A stretch of 64,000 nt of DNA from Novosphingobium sp. (lineage in GTDB: Bacteria > Pseudomonadota > Alphaproteobacteria > Sphingomonadales > Sphingomonadaceae). Numbering within the stretch: the first letter of the stretch is position 1; each line of letters begins with the position of its first letter. The translations under genes were made by a program, and so were the position numbers. Positions 50,769 through 59,075 of the stretch are shown in pieces. Under the pieces are notes generated by a model. The model did not search any database and had not been told where the DNA came from. It was given only the letters and a program-made list of their open reading frames with translations. The stretch is from assembly GCA_024236175.1 (NCBI GenBank), contig JACKKY010000004.1, positions 632,501 through 696,500 on the forward strand, in the 5' to 3' direction.

Positions 50769-52849
50769 ACCGTATCGCGGCATGGGCGGCATTGCCGCTC
50801 GCCCTTGCACTTGCCGCCTGCAAGGCGGGCGCGGGTGGCGACGCCGTACCGGATCGCTACGACTGGCCAAGCTACGGCGGGCAGGTCGACGAGGCCGGAT
50901 ATGCCGCGCTCGGGCAGATCCACAGCGGCAACGTCGACAGGCTCGGCCTTGCCTGGTCGCTCGACCTTCCCGGCCAGCAATCGCTGGAAGCGACTCCGCT
51001 CGCAGTGGACGGCGTGCTCTACTTCACCGGCAGCTATTCCGATGTTTTCGCCGTCTCGGTCGACACCGGCGAACTGCTCTGGACGCACCAAGCCAAAGTT
51101 TACGAACACAACAAGGCGAAGATGAACTTCATCTTCCCGCTCAATCGCGGCTGCGCCTATTCCGACGGCCGGGTCTTTTCGGCAACCATCGACGGTCGGC
51201 TGCTGGCGCTCGACGCCAAGACCGGCGAGCTCCTGTGGAGCACCGAGACGGTGGAGCGCGACGACCAGCGCTTCGTCACCGGAGCGCCGCGCGCCTTCAA
51301 CGGCAAGGTCATCATCGGCCAGGGCGGCGGCGATACCGGCCAGCGCGGCTATGTCACCGCCTATGACGAGAAGACCGGCGAGCAGGCCTGGCGCTTCTAT
51401 ACGGTTCCCGGCAGCCCCGAGGAGAACAAAGGCGATCCGGCGATGGAGGCCGCCGCCAAGACCTGGAGCGGCGAATACTGGAAGACGGGCACCGGCGGCA
51501 CCGCCTGGCACGGCATAACATTCGACCCCGAACTCAACCGGATCTACGTCGGCACCGGCAATTCCGGCCCCTACGATCCGCAAAAGCGCAGTCCGGGCGA
51601 CGGCGACAACCTCTATCTCGCCTCCATCGTCGCGCTCGACGCCGATACCGGCAAGTATATCTGGCACTATCAGGTCAACCCGCGCGAAGCCTGGGACTAC
51701 AAGGCGACGGCGGGCATGATCACCGCGACGCTGGAGATAGACGGCAAGCCGCGCAAGGTGCTGATGCAGGCGCCGACCAACGGCTTCTTCTACGTGCTCG
51801 ACCGCGAGACGGGAAAACTCATTTCCGCCGAAAAGCTCGGCAAGGCCACCTGGGCGGAGCGGATCGACATCGAGACCGGACGACCGGTGGAGAATCCCGA
51901 TATCCGCTACGAGGACGGCGAGAGCGTGATCTGGCCCTGGACCGGCGGCGCGCACAACTGGCAGGCCATGTCGTACAATCCCGATACCGGGCTGGTCTAC
52001 GTCCCCTACATGGAGCTCGGCTTCCGGTTCACCCGGGCCCCCGACACCTTTTCCGGAGTGGTCGCGACGCCCGTCGGCTCAGACGACGAGCATGAGGGCA
52101 AGGGCGCGCTGATCGCATGGGACCCGGTCACGCAGAAACCGAAATGGACCGTCTGGCACGACTGGATGTGGAACGGGGGCACCCTGTCTACCGCAGGCGA
52201 CCTCGTGTTCCAGGGCACCGCCGATGGCTGGCTGACGGCCTACGATGCCGAAGACGGCGACGTGCTCTGGCGATTCAACACCGGGCTGGGCATCATCGCT
52301 CCGCCGATCTCCTATTCATGGAAGGGCACGCAGTACGTCTCCCTGCTTGTCGGCTGGGCGGGACCGAACCCCTACGGCAACAACCTGATGCCCACCGGCT
52401 GGCGCTACAACGCCCAGCCGCGCCGCCTGCTGACCTTCAAGCTCGACGGCAAGGCGAAGCTGCCCGCGACGGCGCCCTACGACGAAACCCCGCATCCGCT
52501 GGACGACCCCGACCTCGTGCTGGCCTCCGCAGACGTCACCGCAGGAGAAACACTTTACCACATGGGCTGCAACGGCTGTCACGGCGGCAACCTGCAGTCC
52601 TCCGGCGCGCCGGGGCCGGACCTGCGCGAATCCGCCATCGCGCTCGACAAGGACGCCTTGTGGAGCGTGCTGCATGACGGGGTGCTGCTGTCGAAAGGCA
52701 TGCCGCAGTTTCCCGGCTTCACCCGCGAGCAGGTGGGGCAGATCTACAGCTATATACGCGCCGGCGCCCGCAAGGAGCTGGAGCGGCAGGAAAAGGGTTC
52801 TCAGCCGGGCGCGGCCGAGGAGAAAAGCCGCTCGATATCGGCGGGATAG
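50765..52849 (+). CDS. PQQ-dependent alcohol dehydrogenase with fused cytochrome c, lipoprotein-type
   Basis: 694 aa from GTG 50765. A lipobox LALAAC (Cys19) suggests a lipid-anchored periplasmic enzyme. Residues to ~560 form the beta-propeller (repeated LLALDAKTGELLW, WLTAYDAEDGDVLWRF), and residues ~590-690 are a c-type cytochrome with CNGCHGG (Cys602, Cys605, His606). This is the quinohemoprotein alcohol dehydrogenase layout. The vicinal CysCys pair normally preceding the NRG motif is absent (FIFPLNRGCAYS). It feeds electrons to the respiratory chain. The stop region overlaps the convergent kinase by 49 bp. Confidence 0.88.
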   Translation: MNRIAAWAALPLALALAACKAGAGGDAVPDRYDWPSYGGQVDEAGYAALGQIHSGNVDRLGLAWSLDLPGQQSLEATPLAVDGVLYFTGSYSDVFAVSVDTGELLWTHQAKVYEHNKAKMNFIFPLNRGCAYSDGRVFSATIDGRLLALDAKTGELLWSTETVERDDQRFVTGAPRAFNGKVIIGQGGGDTGQRGYVTAYDEKTGEQAWRFYTVPGSPEENKGDPAMEAAAKTWSGEYWKTGTGGTAWHGITFDPELNRIYVGTGNSGPYDPQKRSPGDGDNLYLASIVALDADTGKYIWHYQVNPREAWDYKATAGMITATLEIDGKPRKVLMQAPTNGFFYVLDRETGKLISAEKLGKATWAERIDIETGRPVENPDIRYEDGESVIWPWTGGAHNWQAMSYNPDTGLVYVPYMELGFRFTRAPDTFSGVVATPVGSDDEHEGKGALIAWDPVTQKPKWTVWHDWMWNGGTLSTAGDLVFQGTADGWLTAYDAEDGDVLWRFNTGLGIIAPPISYSWKGTQYVSLLVGWAGPNPYGNNLMPTGWRYNAQPRRLLTFKLDGKAKLPATAPYDETPHPLDDPDLVLASADVTAGETLYHMGCNGCHGGNLQSSGAPGPDLRESAIALDKDALWSVLHDGVLLSKGMPQFPGFTREQVGQIYSYIRAGARKELERQEKGSQPGAAEEKSRSISAG

Positions 52850-53730
52850 GCCAGGTTGGTTCCCGGCGTGAGCACGGCGGCCGAGCCTGCGGCCATGCCG
52901 AACCGGAAAGCCTTCTCCTCGTCCCACCCCCTTGCCAGGGCATGGACCATCGCGGCCAGGAAGCTGTCACCCGCGCCGACCGCGCTGCGGGCCTCGATAT
53001 CGGCGGCGGGCAAGTGAAGCGCGCCATCGCGCCGCGCCAGCACGGCACCGCGATGCCCCATGGTGACGGCGACGAGTTCGGCCTGCCCCCCGGCGACGAT
53101 AGCCGAGGCTTCCTCGGCGATTTCCTCCGGCGTTTCCACGTCCCGGCCGATGAGCTGGCGAAACTCGCCCAGGCTCGGCTTGACCAGCAGGAGGCCGCCG
53201 GCGGCGAGCCCTTGCTTCAGCGCCTCACCCGATGAATCGAGGACCAAGCCGATGCCCCGGTCGCGCATGATAGCCGCAACTCTTCCATAGAAGTCCGTGG
53301 GCACGCCGGGCGGCAGCGAGCCGCTGGCCACAAGGTAATCGCAATCCACCTGCGCGAGTTCGTCGAGGCACCGCTGCCACTCCTCCGGCACCACCTTCGG
53401 ACCGGGCGGAACGAAGCGGTATTCCTTGCCGCTCCCCCGCTCGAATACGGCAGTGGAAAGCCTTGTGGGCTCACTGATCGGAATGCGCATGCGCACCAGC
53501 TGGTGCAGGTCCACCAGCCCATCGAGCGCCGGTCCCGTCGGTCCGCCGGAGAGATAGATGCAGCGGGCATTGCCGCCAAGACGCACGAAAACGCGGGCGA
53601 CATTGATGCCGCCGCCGCCCGGCGCGTAGTACTCGCCGCCCGCACGCATCTTGCGCGTGTGAAACACGCTCTCGACTTCATAGGCCACGTCGATCGTGGG
53701 ATTCATCGTCAGCGTGGCGATGGTCTTCAT
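52801..53730 (-). CDS. PfkB-family sugar kinase (1-phosphofructokinase-like)
   Basis: 309 aa. N-terminal MNPTIDVAYEVESVFHTRKMRAGGEYYAPGGGGINVARVFVRLGG and the C-terminal signature SAVGAGDSFLAAMVHALARG with the catalytic Asp are diagnostic. VKPSLGEFRQLIG and TMGHRGAVLAR also fit the 1-phosphofructokinase/tagatose-6-phosphate kinase group. It phosphorylates a hexose phosphate. Its 3' end overlaps the PQQ dehydrogenase gene on the other strand by 49 bp. It is followed upstream by hsp20 on the same strand, but the spacing argues for separate units. Confidence 0.9.
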   Translation of the reverse strand: MKTIATLTMNPTIDVAYEVESVFHTRKMRAGGEYYAPGGGGINVARVFVRLGGNARCIYLSGGPTGPALDGLVDLHQLVRMRIPISEPTRLSTAVFERGSGKEYRFVPPGPKVVPEEWQRCLDELAQVDCDYLVASGSLPPGVPTDFYGRVAAIMRDRGIGLVLDSSGEALKQGLAAGGLLLVKPSLGEFRQLIGRDVETPEEIAEEASAIVAGGQAELVAVTMGHRGAVLARRDGALHLPAADIEARSAVGAGDSFLAAMVHALARGWDEEKAFRFGMAAGSAAVLTPGTNLAYPADIERLFSSAAPG

Positions 53731-53811
53731 GCGGGCATCCCGGCCTTCATCCGTTGCGAGCCATACCTTTCCTTATCGCCGGCGCATGACATCGCAAGGA
53801 CCGAAAAGGCA

Positions 53812-53840
53812 ACGGCCGGGCCAGCTGACGACCCGGCCGT
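53812..53840 (-). terminator. Candidate terminator downstream of hsp20
   Basis: ACGGCCGGG and CCCGGCCGT give a 9-bp perfect stem with an 11-nt loop, 64 bp past the hsp20 stop. Reading in the hsp20 direction, a TTGCCTTTT stretch follows, so the U-run is interrupted. Moderate candidate. Confidence 0.42.
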
Positions 53841-53904
53841 GCACGAAATCCGCCGATGTCTGGCGATCGGGGGAGTACCGCCATGCCGCCGGCGGAAACT
53901 GCGG

Positions 53905-54402
53905 CTACTTCTTGTTGCCGATCGGTATCGACCGCGGCTTCTTTTCCTCGGCTGCGAGGCGAGGCACAGTGACTTTCAGCAGCCCCTTGTCGAGATGCGC
54001 CTCGGCCTTGTCGGCATCGGCCTCGAACGGCAGCGCGAACCGGCGCATGAAGGTTCCCTGGCTACGCTCGACGAGGTGGTAATGCTTGTCCTCGTCCTTC
54101 TCCTCGCGCTCGTCCTTGTGCTCGGCCTTGATGGTGAGCACGCCGTCGTGGATGTCGAGCGTGACATCCTTCTCGTCGAAGCCCGGCAGCTCGGCCGTCA
54201 GTTCCAGGCCGGCCCCGGTTTCCGCGACATCGACCTTGGGCACCAGGAAGCCGCCTTTCTCGCTGGTCATGGCCGCGGGCAGCCCGCGCCCGAAGTCTTC
54301 GAGCAGGCGGTCCATTTCCTCGCGAAAGCCCGTGAACGGGTCGTAGCCGCCCCGTGCAAGCCCGGCACGGCGGAAGGGAATAATCGAACGAAAATCAGCC
54401 AT
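53905..54402 (-). CDS. Hsp20-family small heat shock protein
   Basis: 165 aa from ATG 54402, preceded by GAGGAG. N-terminal PFTGFREEMDRLLEDFGRG, then the alpha-crystallin domain from about residue 55 (VPKVDVAETGAGLELTAELPGFDEKDVTLDIHDGVLTIKAEHKDE) and RRFALPFEADADKAEAHLDKGLLKVTVPRLA, ending in the I-x-I tail motif SIPIGN. It is an ATP-independent holdase that binds unfolded proteins. No heat-shock partner genes lie beside it, and I see no ROSE-like thermometer that I could defend. Confidence 0.95.
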   Translation of the reverse strand: MADFRSIIPFRRAGLARGGYDPFTGFREEMDRLLEDFGRGLPAAMTSEKGGFLVPKVDVAETGAGLELTAELPGFDEKDVTLDIHDGVLTIKAEHKDEREEKDEDKHYHLVERSQGTFMRRFALPFEADADKAEAHLDKGLLKVTVPRLAAEEKKPRSIPIGNKK

Positions 54403-54593
54403 CTCATGTCTCCTCGAATAATCTTGCATTCATAACATATGCAAAAGAAACATGCATTGATTGCGGTCAAATTACCGGACCAGTCGCCGAGTTCCGGCTG
54501 GAAAACGGCGCCTCATCCGGTCTGGCCAAGCAGTGCGAATTGCGTCACCATGCGCACAGCAACAGCCATTCAGGGCGAAAGGGAGAGCGAGCG

Positions 54594-55415
54594 ATGCGGT
54601 TTCGCCCATTGCATCCGGATTTTGGTGCCGAAGTGCTCGATTTCAATATCCAGACAGGCGGCACGGCAGAAGAAATCGAGGAGCTGCGGCGCGCCTATGA
54701 CGAATACAGCATGCTGCTGTTTCGCGGCGGCGGCAGGCTTGCCCCCGAACGCCATGTCGAGATCGCCGGCTGGTTCGGCCCGCCCGAGCCCGTCGACAAC
54801 AGCGGCGAAGGCGATTTCGTCTCGGTCCTGCAGAACGGGGATTCAGCCGGCAGCATGAAGCTGCCGTTCCATTCGGACCTCACCTACACCGACGATCCGA
54901 TCCAGGCGATCTGCCTGCAGGCGATCGAACTGCCCAGCAAGCCGACTTCGACCACCTATGTGAGCGGCTCGGCCGCCTGGTTCAGCCTGCCCGCCGACCT
55001 CCAGGCACGGCTCGAGGGGCTGACGCTGCGCCATTTCTACCGGACGCGGATGCGGGAGTTCGACTGGCCCGATTTCATCGCCGAACATCCCGTCCGCAAG
55101 AGCCATCCGCGCACCGGCAAGCCGATCCTGTTCGTCACCGAGAACCATGCGGAGCGCATCCTCGAGCTCGACGAGGACGAAAGCCGCGCCCTGATCGACG
55201 AGCTGTTCGGCCATCTCTACGCGCCCGAGCGGCAATACGAACACGTGTGGCAGCTCAACGACGTGCTGATGTGGGACAACCTCGTGCTGCAGCATGCCCG
55301 GACCGAACAGTCCGACCCCGGCGAGGGAAAGCGCGCCCTGCAACGCGTCGCCCTTTCGGACACGACGCTCGGCCAGCACCTCGAAAAGGCACGGGCGCAA
55401 GCAGCGGCAGCCTAG
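54594..55415 (+). CDS. TauD/TfdA-family Fe(II)/2-oxoglutarate dioxygenase
   Basis: 273 aa from ATG 54594 with GGGAGAG upstream. Metal ligands His93 and Asp95 (PFHSDLTYTDD) and a distal His in NLVLQHARTEQ are seen, with the binding Arg in KRALQRVALSD. The N-terminal FRPLHPDFGAEVLDFNIQTGG and MLLFRGGG are typical. It hydroxylates or cleaves an unknown substrate. It diverges from hsp20 and is convergent with an SDR 3 bp away; no operon partner is close. Confidence 0.87.
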   Translation: MRFRPLHPDFGAEVLDFNIQTGGTAEEIEELRRAYDEYSMLLFRGGGRLAPERHVEIAGWFGPPEPVDNSGEGDFVSVLQNGDSAGSMKLPFHSDLTYTDDPIQAICLQAIELPSKPTSTTYVSGSAAWFSLPADLQARLEGLTLRHFYRTRMREFDWPDFIAEHPVRKSHPRTGKPILFVTENHAERILELDEDESRALIDELFGHLYAPERQYEHVWQLNDVLMWDNLVLQHARTEQSDPGEGKRALQRVALSDTTLGQHLEKARAQAAAA

Positions 55416-55418
55416 ACG

Positions 55419-56264
55419 TTACACCGCATTCTCCGCGTCGAAGCGGGCGGCCTCGTCGAAGGCGTCAAGGACATAGCGGACATAGCCCTGTTCGAAGCCC
55501 TTGCGATGTGTCGGATCGGTCACGATCACCGGGTAATCGTTTCGGATCGCGTTCAGCACCATTTGCGCGGCCTCCCCCGCCGGCCGGCTGACCGCCTGGT
55601 CGTGCTGGTCGGCGGCGCGGGGCAAGGTCACCTCGGACTGCTGCGGGCCGCCATAGCTGGCGGGCCGGTAGCGCGGAGAATCGGTAATGCTGCTTTCCAC
55701 GGCGCTGGGGCACAGCACCGATGCGCCGACGCCGTATTTTGCAAGGTCCGGACGCAGGCTGAGGATCATGCCGACAATGCCGGCCTTCGCCGCGACATAG
55801 GGCGCATGGGCTCCGACGAAAGGCGCCAGCAGCGCAGCCACCGAAGCCGTGGCGACGACATGGCCCTCGCGCGCGGCGATCATGTCGGGCAGGAACGCCT
55901 GGATGCAATGCGTCACCCCGTAGAGGCTGACGTCGATCACCCAGTCCACGTCGTCATCCGACATGTCGGTGAGTTCCTCGAACATCGTGACGCCGGCATT
56001 GGCGACCAGCAGCGAGACCGGCCCCAGCTCGCGATTGACCTGCCGTTTCATCGCCGCCACCGAAGCGCGGTCGCTGACGTCGCACGCGATCGCCACCGCT
56101 CTCCCGCCGGCCCGCCCGATTTCATCCGCGACCGCCGCCGCACTGGCTTCCATGATGTCGGCGACGGCGACCGCCGCGCCTTCCCGCGCCAGCGCCAGTG
56201 CAATCGCCTTCCCGATGCCGCTACCCCCGCCGGTAACGACGGCGACCTTGCCGGACACGTCCAT
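55419..56264 (-). CDS. SDR-family oxidoreductase
   Basis: 281 aa from ATG 56264, with a purine-rich GGGAGAGGG before it. TGGGSGIGKAIALALAREG is the cofactor site, VANAGVT the structural motif, ATASVAALLAPFVGAHAPYVAAKAG carries Ser/Tyr/Lys. The C-terminal ~40 residues (DPTHRKGFEQGYVRYVLDAFDEAARF) extend the fold beyond the usual end. It is divergent from the CDGSH gene. The substrate is unknown. Confidence 0.86.
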   Translation of the reverse strand: MDVSGKVAVVTGGGSGIGKAIALALAREGAAVAVADIMEASAAAVADEIGRAGGRAVAIACDVSDRASVAAMKRQVNRELGPVSLLVANAGVTMFEELTDMSDDDVDWVIDVSLYGVTHCIQAFLPDMIAAREGHVVATASVAALLAPFVGAHAPYVAAKAGIVGMILSLRPDLAKYGVGASVLCPSAVESSITDSPRYRPASYGGPQQSEVTLPRAADQHDQAVSRPAGEAAQMVLNAIRNDYPVIVTDPTHRKGFEQGYVRYVLDAFDEAARFDAENAV

Positions 56265-56406
56265 GCCCTCTCCCCTTCCCTTTTCCTCGAATGATCCGTG
56301 CGATGCTGCCGGTGAACCGGGCCGGACGCAACACAATCGGAGAGGACGGAGCGGGCTGCCTGGGCTATGCTGCCGGGACAGAGAACGAATGGATGGGAGA
56401 CTGACA

Positions 56407-56646
56407 ATGCCGGCGCCTGAAATGCCCCAGAAATCGCCTTATTCCGTCGAGGTGGAGGCCGGTAAGAACTACTGGTGGTGTTCGTGCGGTAAGAGCGAGA
56501 ACCAGCCGTTTTGCGATGCGTCGCACCGCGGAAGCGAATTCGCGCCGCTCCAGTACACGGCCGAGAAGGACGGCACCGTCTATTTCTGCGGATGCAAGAA
56601 GAGCGCGAACGGCGCGCTTTGCGATGCGTCTCACCGGAACCTCTAG
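56407..56646 (+). CDS. Double CDGSH iron-sulfur domain protein
   Basis: 79 aa. Two CDGSH-type modules: CSCGKSENQPFCDASH and CGCKKSANGALCDASH, each with the 3-Cys/1-His ligand set for a [2Fe-2S] cluster. In both, DGSH reads DASH; in the second the usual Pro before x-Cys is Ala. Proteins of this class have redox or cluster-transfer roles, mostly unassigned in bacteria. ATG 56407 is preceded by GGGAGA. The gene stands alone, divergent from an SDR. Confidence 0.92.
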   Translation: MPAPEMPQKSPYSVEVEAGKNYWWCSCGKSENQPFCDASHRGSEFAPLQYTAEKDGTVYFCGCKKSANGALCDASHRNL

Positions 56647-56785
56647 CCCCGGAGCTGATTGAACCGGGCAAGTAACCCGGCCTTGCGGGGCGGCTTCGCG
56701 GCACCCCGGAGGCGGCTGTCGCGGGAAGGCAGCGGATATCCGCCACGCTCCTCGTGCAGCCGCCAGCTTATGCGGACATTGCCGC

Positions 56786-56971
56786 TCAGCCCTTGAGGCG
56801 GATCGCCGCCTCGTTGAGCTTGCTCCGGTCATGCCCGACCTTGCGAATGATGTCGCGGGCCTGCTGCCGGGTCAGTCCGTGCTTGCGCGCGAAGTAGGTC
56901 ACTTCGTAACCCTGCCCGGCATAGGTGCGTCCGCAATTGCCATTGCTTCGATTGGTCTGACTGTTGTTCAT
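56786..56971 (-). CDS. DUF3606 family small protein
   Basis: 61 aa, basic. The second half, EVTYFARKHGLTRQQARDIIRKVGHDRSKLNEAA, is a helix-turn-helix-like DUF3606 pattern found in alphaproteobacteria. The function is unknown; DNA binding or a stress role has been guessed for relatives. The ribosome binding site AAAGGAGGTGACA before ATG 56971 is nearly perfectly complementary to the 16S anti-SD, so high translation is expected. Confidence 0.85.
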   Translation of the reverse strand: MNNSQTNRSNGNCGRTYAGQGYEVTYFARKHGLTRQQARDIIRKVGHDRSKLNEAAIRLKG

Positions 56972-57150
56972 CGTGTCACCTCCTTTCGATGTTCAATCGA
57001 TGAGGCGGTTATCGCCGGCCCGCGCCGGAAAGGCGGTGAACTAACTCACCGGTGCCGTGTGACTTTTCTCACCTCGGGCGTTAATCATCCGGAAAGCATG
57101 CCGGTCCGCGGAGTTCCCCGCCGGATCCACCATCCCCGACCGGGCTGGAG

Positions 57151-58935
57151 CTATTCTCCGAGGAAACGCGGCAATTCCCGCAGCTGACCCTGCCAAAGCG
57201 GGTTGGCGGATGCCTCCCTGAAAACGTCGAGCCACGGCTCCGGAAGGTCGTTCGCACAGAGATGGATCCGGTCGGCCCGGTCCACCGGAAAGCCGAGGCG
57301 ACGCAGCTCGCTGCTCGTGACCACAAGCCAGGCCGATTCGAGCACGCGATGGCCGAGCAGCGTCATCACGCCCGCCCACGGATGGCGCATCGCGACCCGC
57401 AGCGGCATGCCGCCGAGCCGCGCCTCGTCGTGGGACGCCCAGCCGCACGCCGGGCCCTCCGTGAGACGGGAAACAAGCGCCTGGGCTTCGCCCATCTGCC
57501 CGTCGTCGATCACGATGACGTCGAGCGGGATCCTCCCCGGCTCGCTGCCCAGGATCGACATCACCGTTTCGAGCTTCGGCCTGCCGGCCACGGTCATGAT
57601 GTCGATCCCGGGCGTCAGGTTCATCTCGATGAAAGCCCCGTCGCCGTCTTCCCAGTTCCGGCCGATGTCGCTCGACATGTAATCGAACCCCACGACCCGA
57701 ACCTTGAGCGTGCGCGCCGCCGCCTCGGATGCCCGGGCGATGTCGGGATGCAGCTCGCCGGTCACGTCGGTGGCATGGCCACCCGTGGACAGGTTGGAAT
57801 TGCCCCGGACAATTGCCGATTCGCCCGCCGGCAGGACCGTCTCCGCCGACATGCCCTTGCCGGCCAGAAACTGCTCAGCGGCATTGTCGAACCTTATCGG
57901 ATCGAGATAGCCGTCATCGCAGATCCTGAGCTTCGACCTTTGCGCGTTCGCTCGCTCGATTAGCTGGCGGATGGTGCTTTCGCCATCCCCGGTCACCGCC
58001 GGTGGATGGCGTCTGAAGGCGCCGGTGAAGCACCCGTCGATCACCATGATGCGGGTGTCCTCGCCCTGTGCGAACCCTTCGAGCATCACCGGCCCGGGCG
58101 AGAAGGCTCGGGCATAGGCGAAGCCCGCGCGAACCTCTTCGATATCGGACAGCCCGGTGGTGATGCCCCTGCCCCCGCCGAGGCGCAGGGGCTTGGTGAC
58201 GCAGGGAAAGCCGATCTTCTCGACCGCGCGCGCAATGTCCGCCTCTTCCCTGATCAGCGCGTAGTCGGGAGTCGGCAGGCCCAGGCTGACCAGGAACTCC
58301 TTGCTCTGGTCCTTCGCGTTGATCACCTGCGCGCCCAGGTGCCCCTCTTCATCCGAGGCGGACTCGCGCATGACCCGGCTTCTCGCGCCCCAGCCGAATT
58401 GCCAATGCGTCCGCTTGCCCCAGGCCGGCATGCAGGGAATGCCGACGGCCCGCGCGATCTCCATCAGCATCCGCGTCTGATAATCGGGGTGCCAATAGCG
58501 GCACGCTTCCCCGAACTTTTCGAGCTGCTGTTCCCACGCGGCCGGGTCGACCCGGTCTTCGGCCACTTCGGTGACGAGATCGACGGCATATTTCAGCGCG
58601 GTCAGGCTCATCCCGGGCTGGTGGAAGCCGAGCCACAGCCGCACGGTCCGCTCATCGAGCTTGTGCCAGCCGAAGGCGTGGAGGTAGCCCCTGGTATGGT
58701 TGAGCGCCGCGAAAGCCCAGTGCACGACGAGCCGCGCGATCCGTTCCGCTTCGTCGACGGCGACGTCCGGCAGGGGTTCGGTGCGCGTCCAGCCGTGCAA
58801 AGCCGTGATACGCGATTCGATGGCCTCACCCCGCGACGCCAAGGTTTCGGGTACGGCAAGATCCACGATCACCACGGGTTCGCGCGAATAGGGATTGGGC
58901 CCGTAGAACGTCCCCTTGTGGACAAACCCAAGCAA
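57151..58935 (-). CDS. Cyanophycin-synthetase-like ATP-grasp ligase without Mur-ligase domain
   Basis: 594 aa. Residues 1-190 match the CphA N-terminal region (FYGPNPYSREPVVIVDL, then HWQFGWGARSRVMRES). Residues ~205-470 are a full ATP-grasp domain: FPCVTKPLRLGGGRGITTGL, EGFAQGEDTRIMVIDG, and metal ligands in FIEMNLTPGID (Glu437, Asn439). The last ~120 residues have no Mur-ligase P-loop, unlike full CphA (about 870-900 aa). It therefore probably ligates an amino acid or similar amine to a peptide or carboxylate by itself. No cyanophycinase lies nearby. Confidence 0.82.
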   Translation of the reverse strand: MLGFVHKGTFYGPNPYSREPVVIVDLAVPETLASRGEAIESRITALHGWTRTEPLPDVAVDEAERIARLVVHWAFAALNHTRGYLHAFGWHKLDERTVRLWLGFHQPGMSLTALKYAVDLVTEVAEDRVDPAAWEQQLEKFGEACRYWHPDYQTRMLMEIARAVGIPCMPAWGKRTHWQFGWGARSRVMRESASDEEGHLGAQVINAKDQSKEFLVSLGLPTPDYALIREEADIARAVEKIGFPCVTKPLRLGGGRGITTGLSDIEEVRAGFAYARAFSPGPVMLEGFAQGEDTRIMVIDGCFTGAFRRHPPAVTGDGESTIRQLIERANAQRSKLRICDDGYLDPIRFDNAAEQFLAGKGMSAETVLPAGESAIVRGNSNLSTGGHATDVTGELHPDIARASEAAARTLKVRVVGFDYMSSDIGRNWEDGDGAFIEMNLTPGIDIMTVAGRPKLETVMSILGSEPGRIPLDVIVIDDGQMGEAQALVSRLTEGPACGWASHDEARLGGMPLRVAMRHPWAGVMTLLGHRVLESAWLVVTSSELRRLGFPVDRADRIHLCANDLPEPWLDVFREASANPLWQGQLRELPRFLGE

Positions 58936-59075
58936 ACCGTCACACCCCCGTCGCCAGCGCGGCGGATCGCACCCCGGATCGGGACCGCCGGACTCGTGAC
59001 GACAGTCTAGGCCCTCGCCGCGGCGCGGGCCAGCGCATAGCTGCCGAAACGCCCCGCACGGTGGTCAGGGGCCGG

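Noticed and set aside
56972..57150. Possible small gene or RNA between DUF3606 and the ATP-grasp ligase
   Set aside because: No coding pattern or stable conserved fold could be defended.
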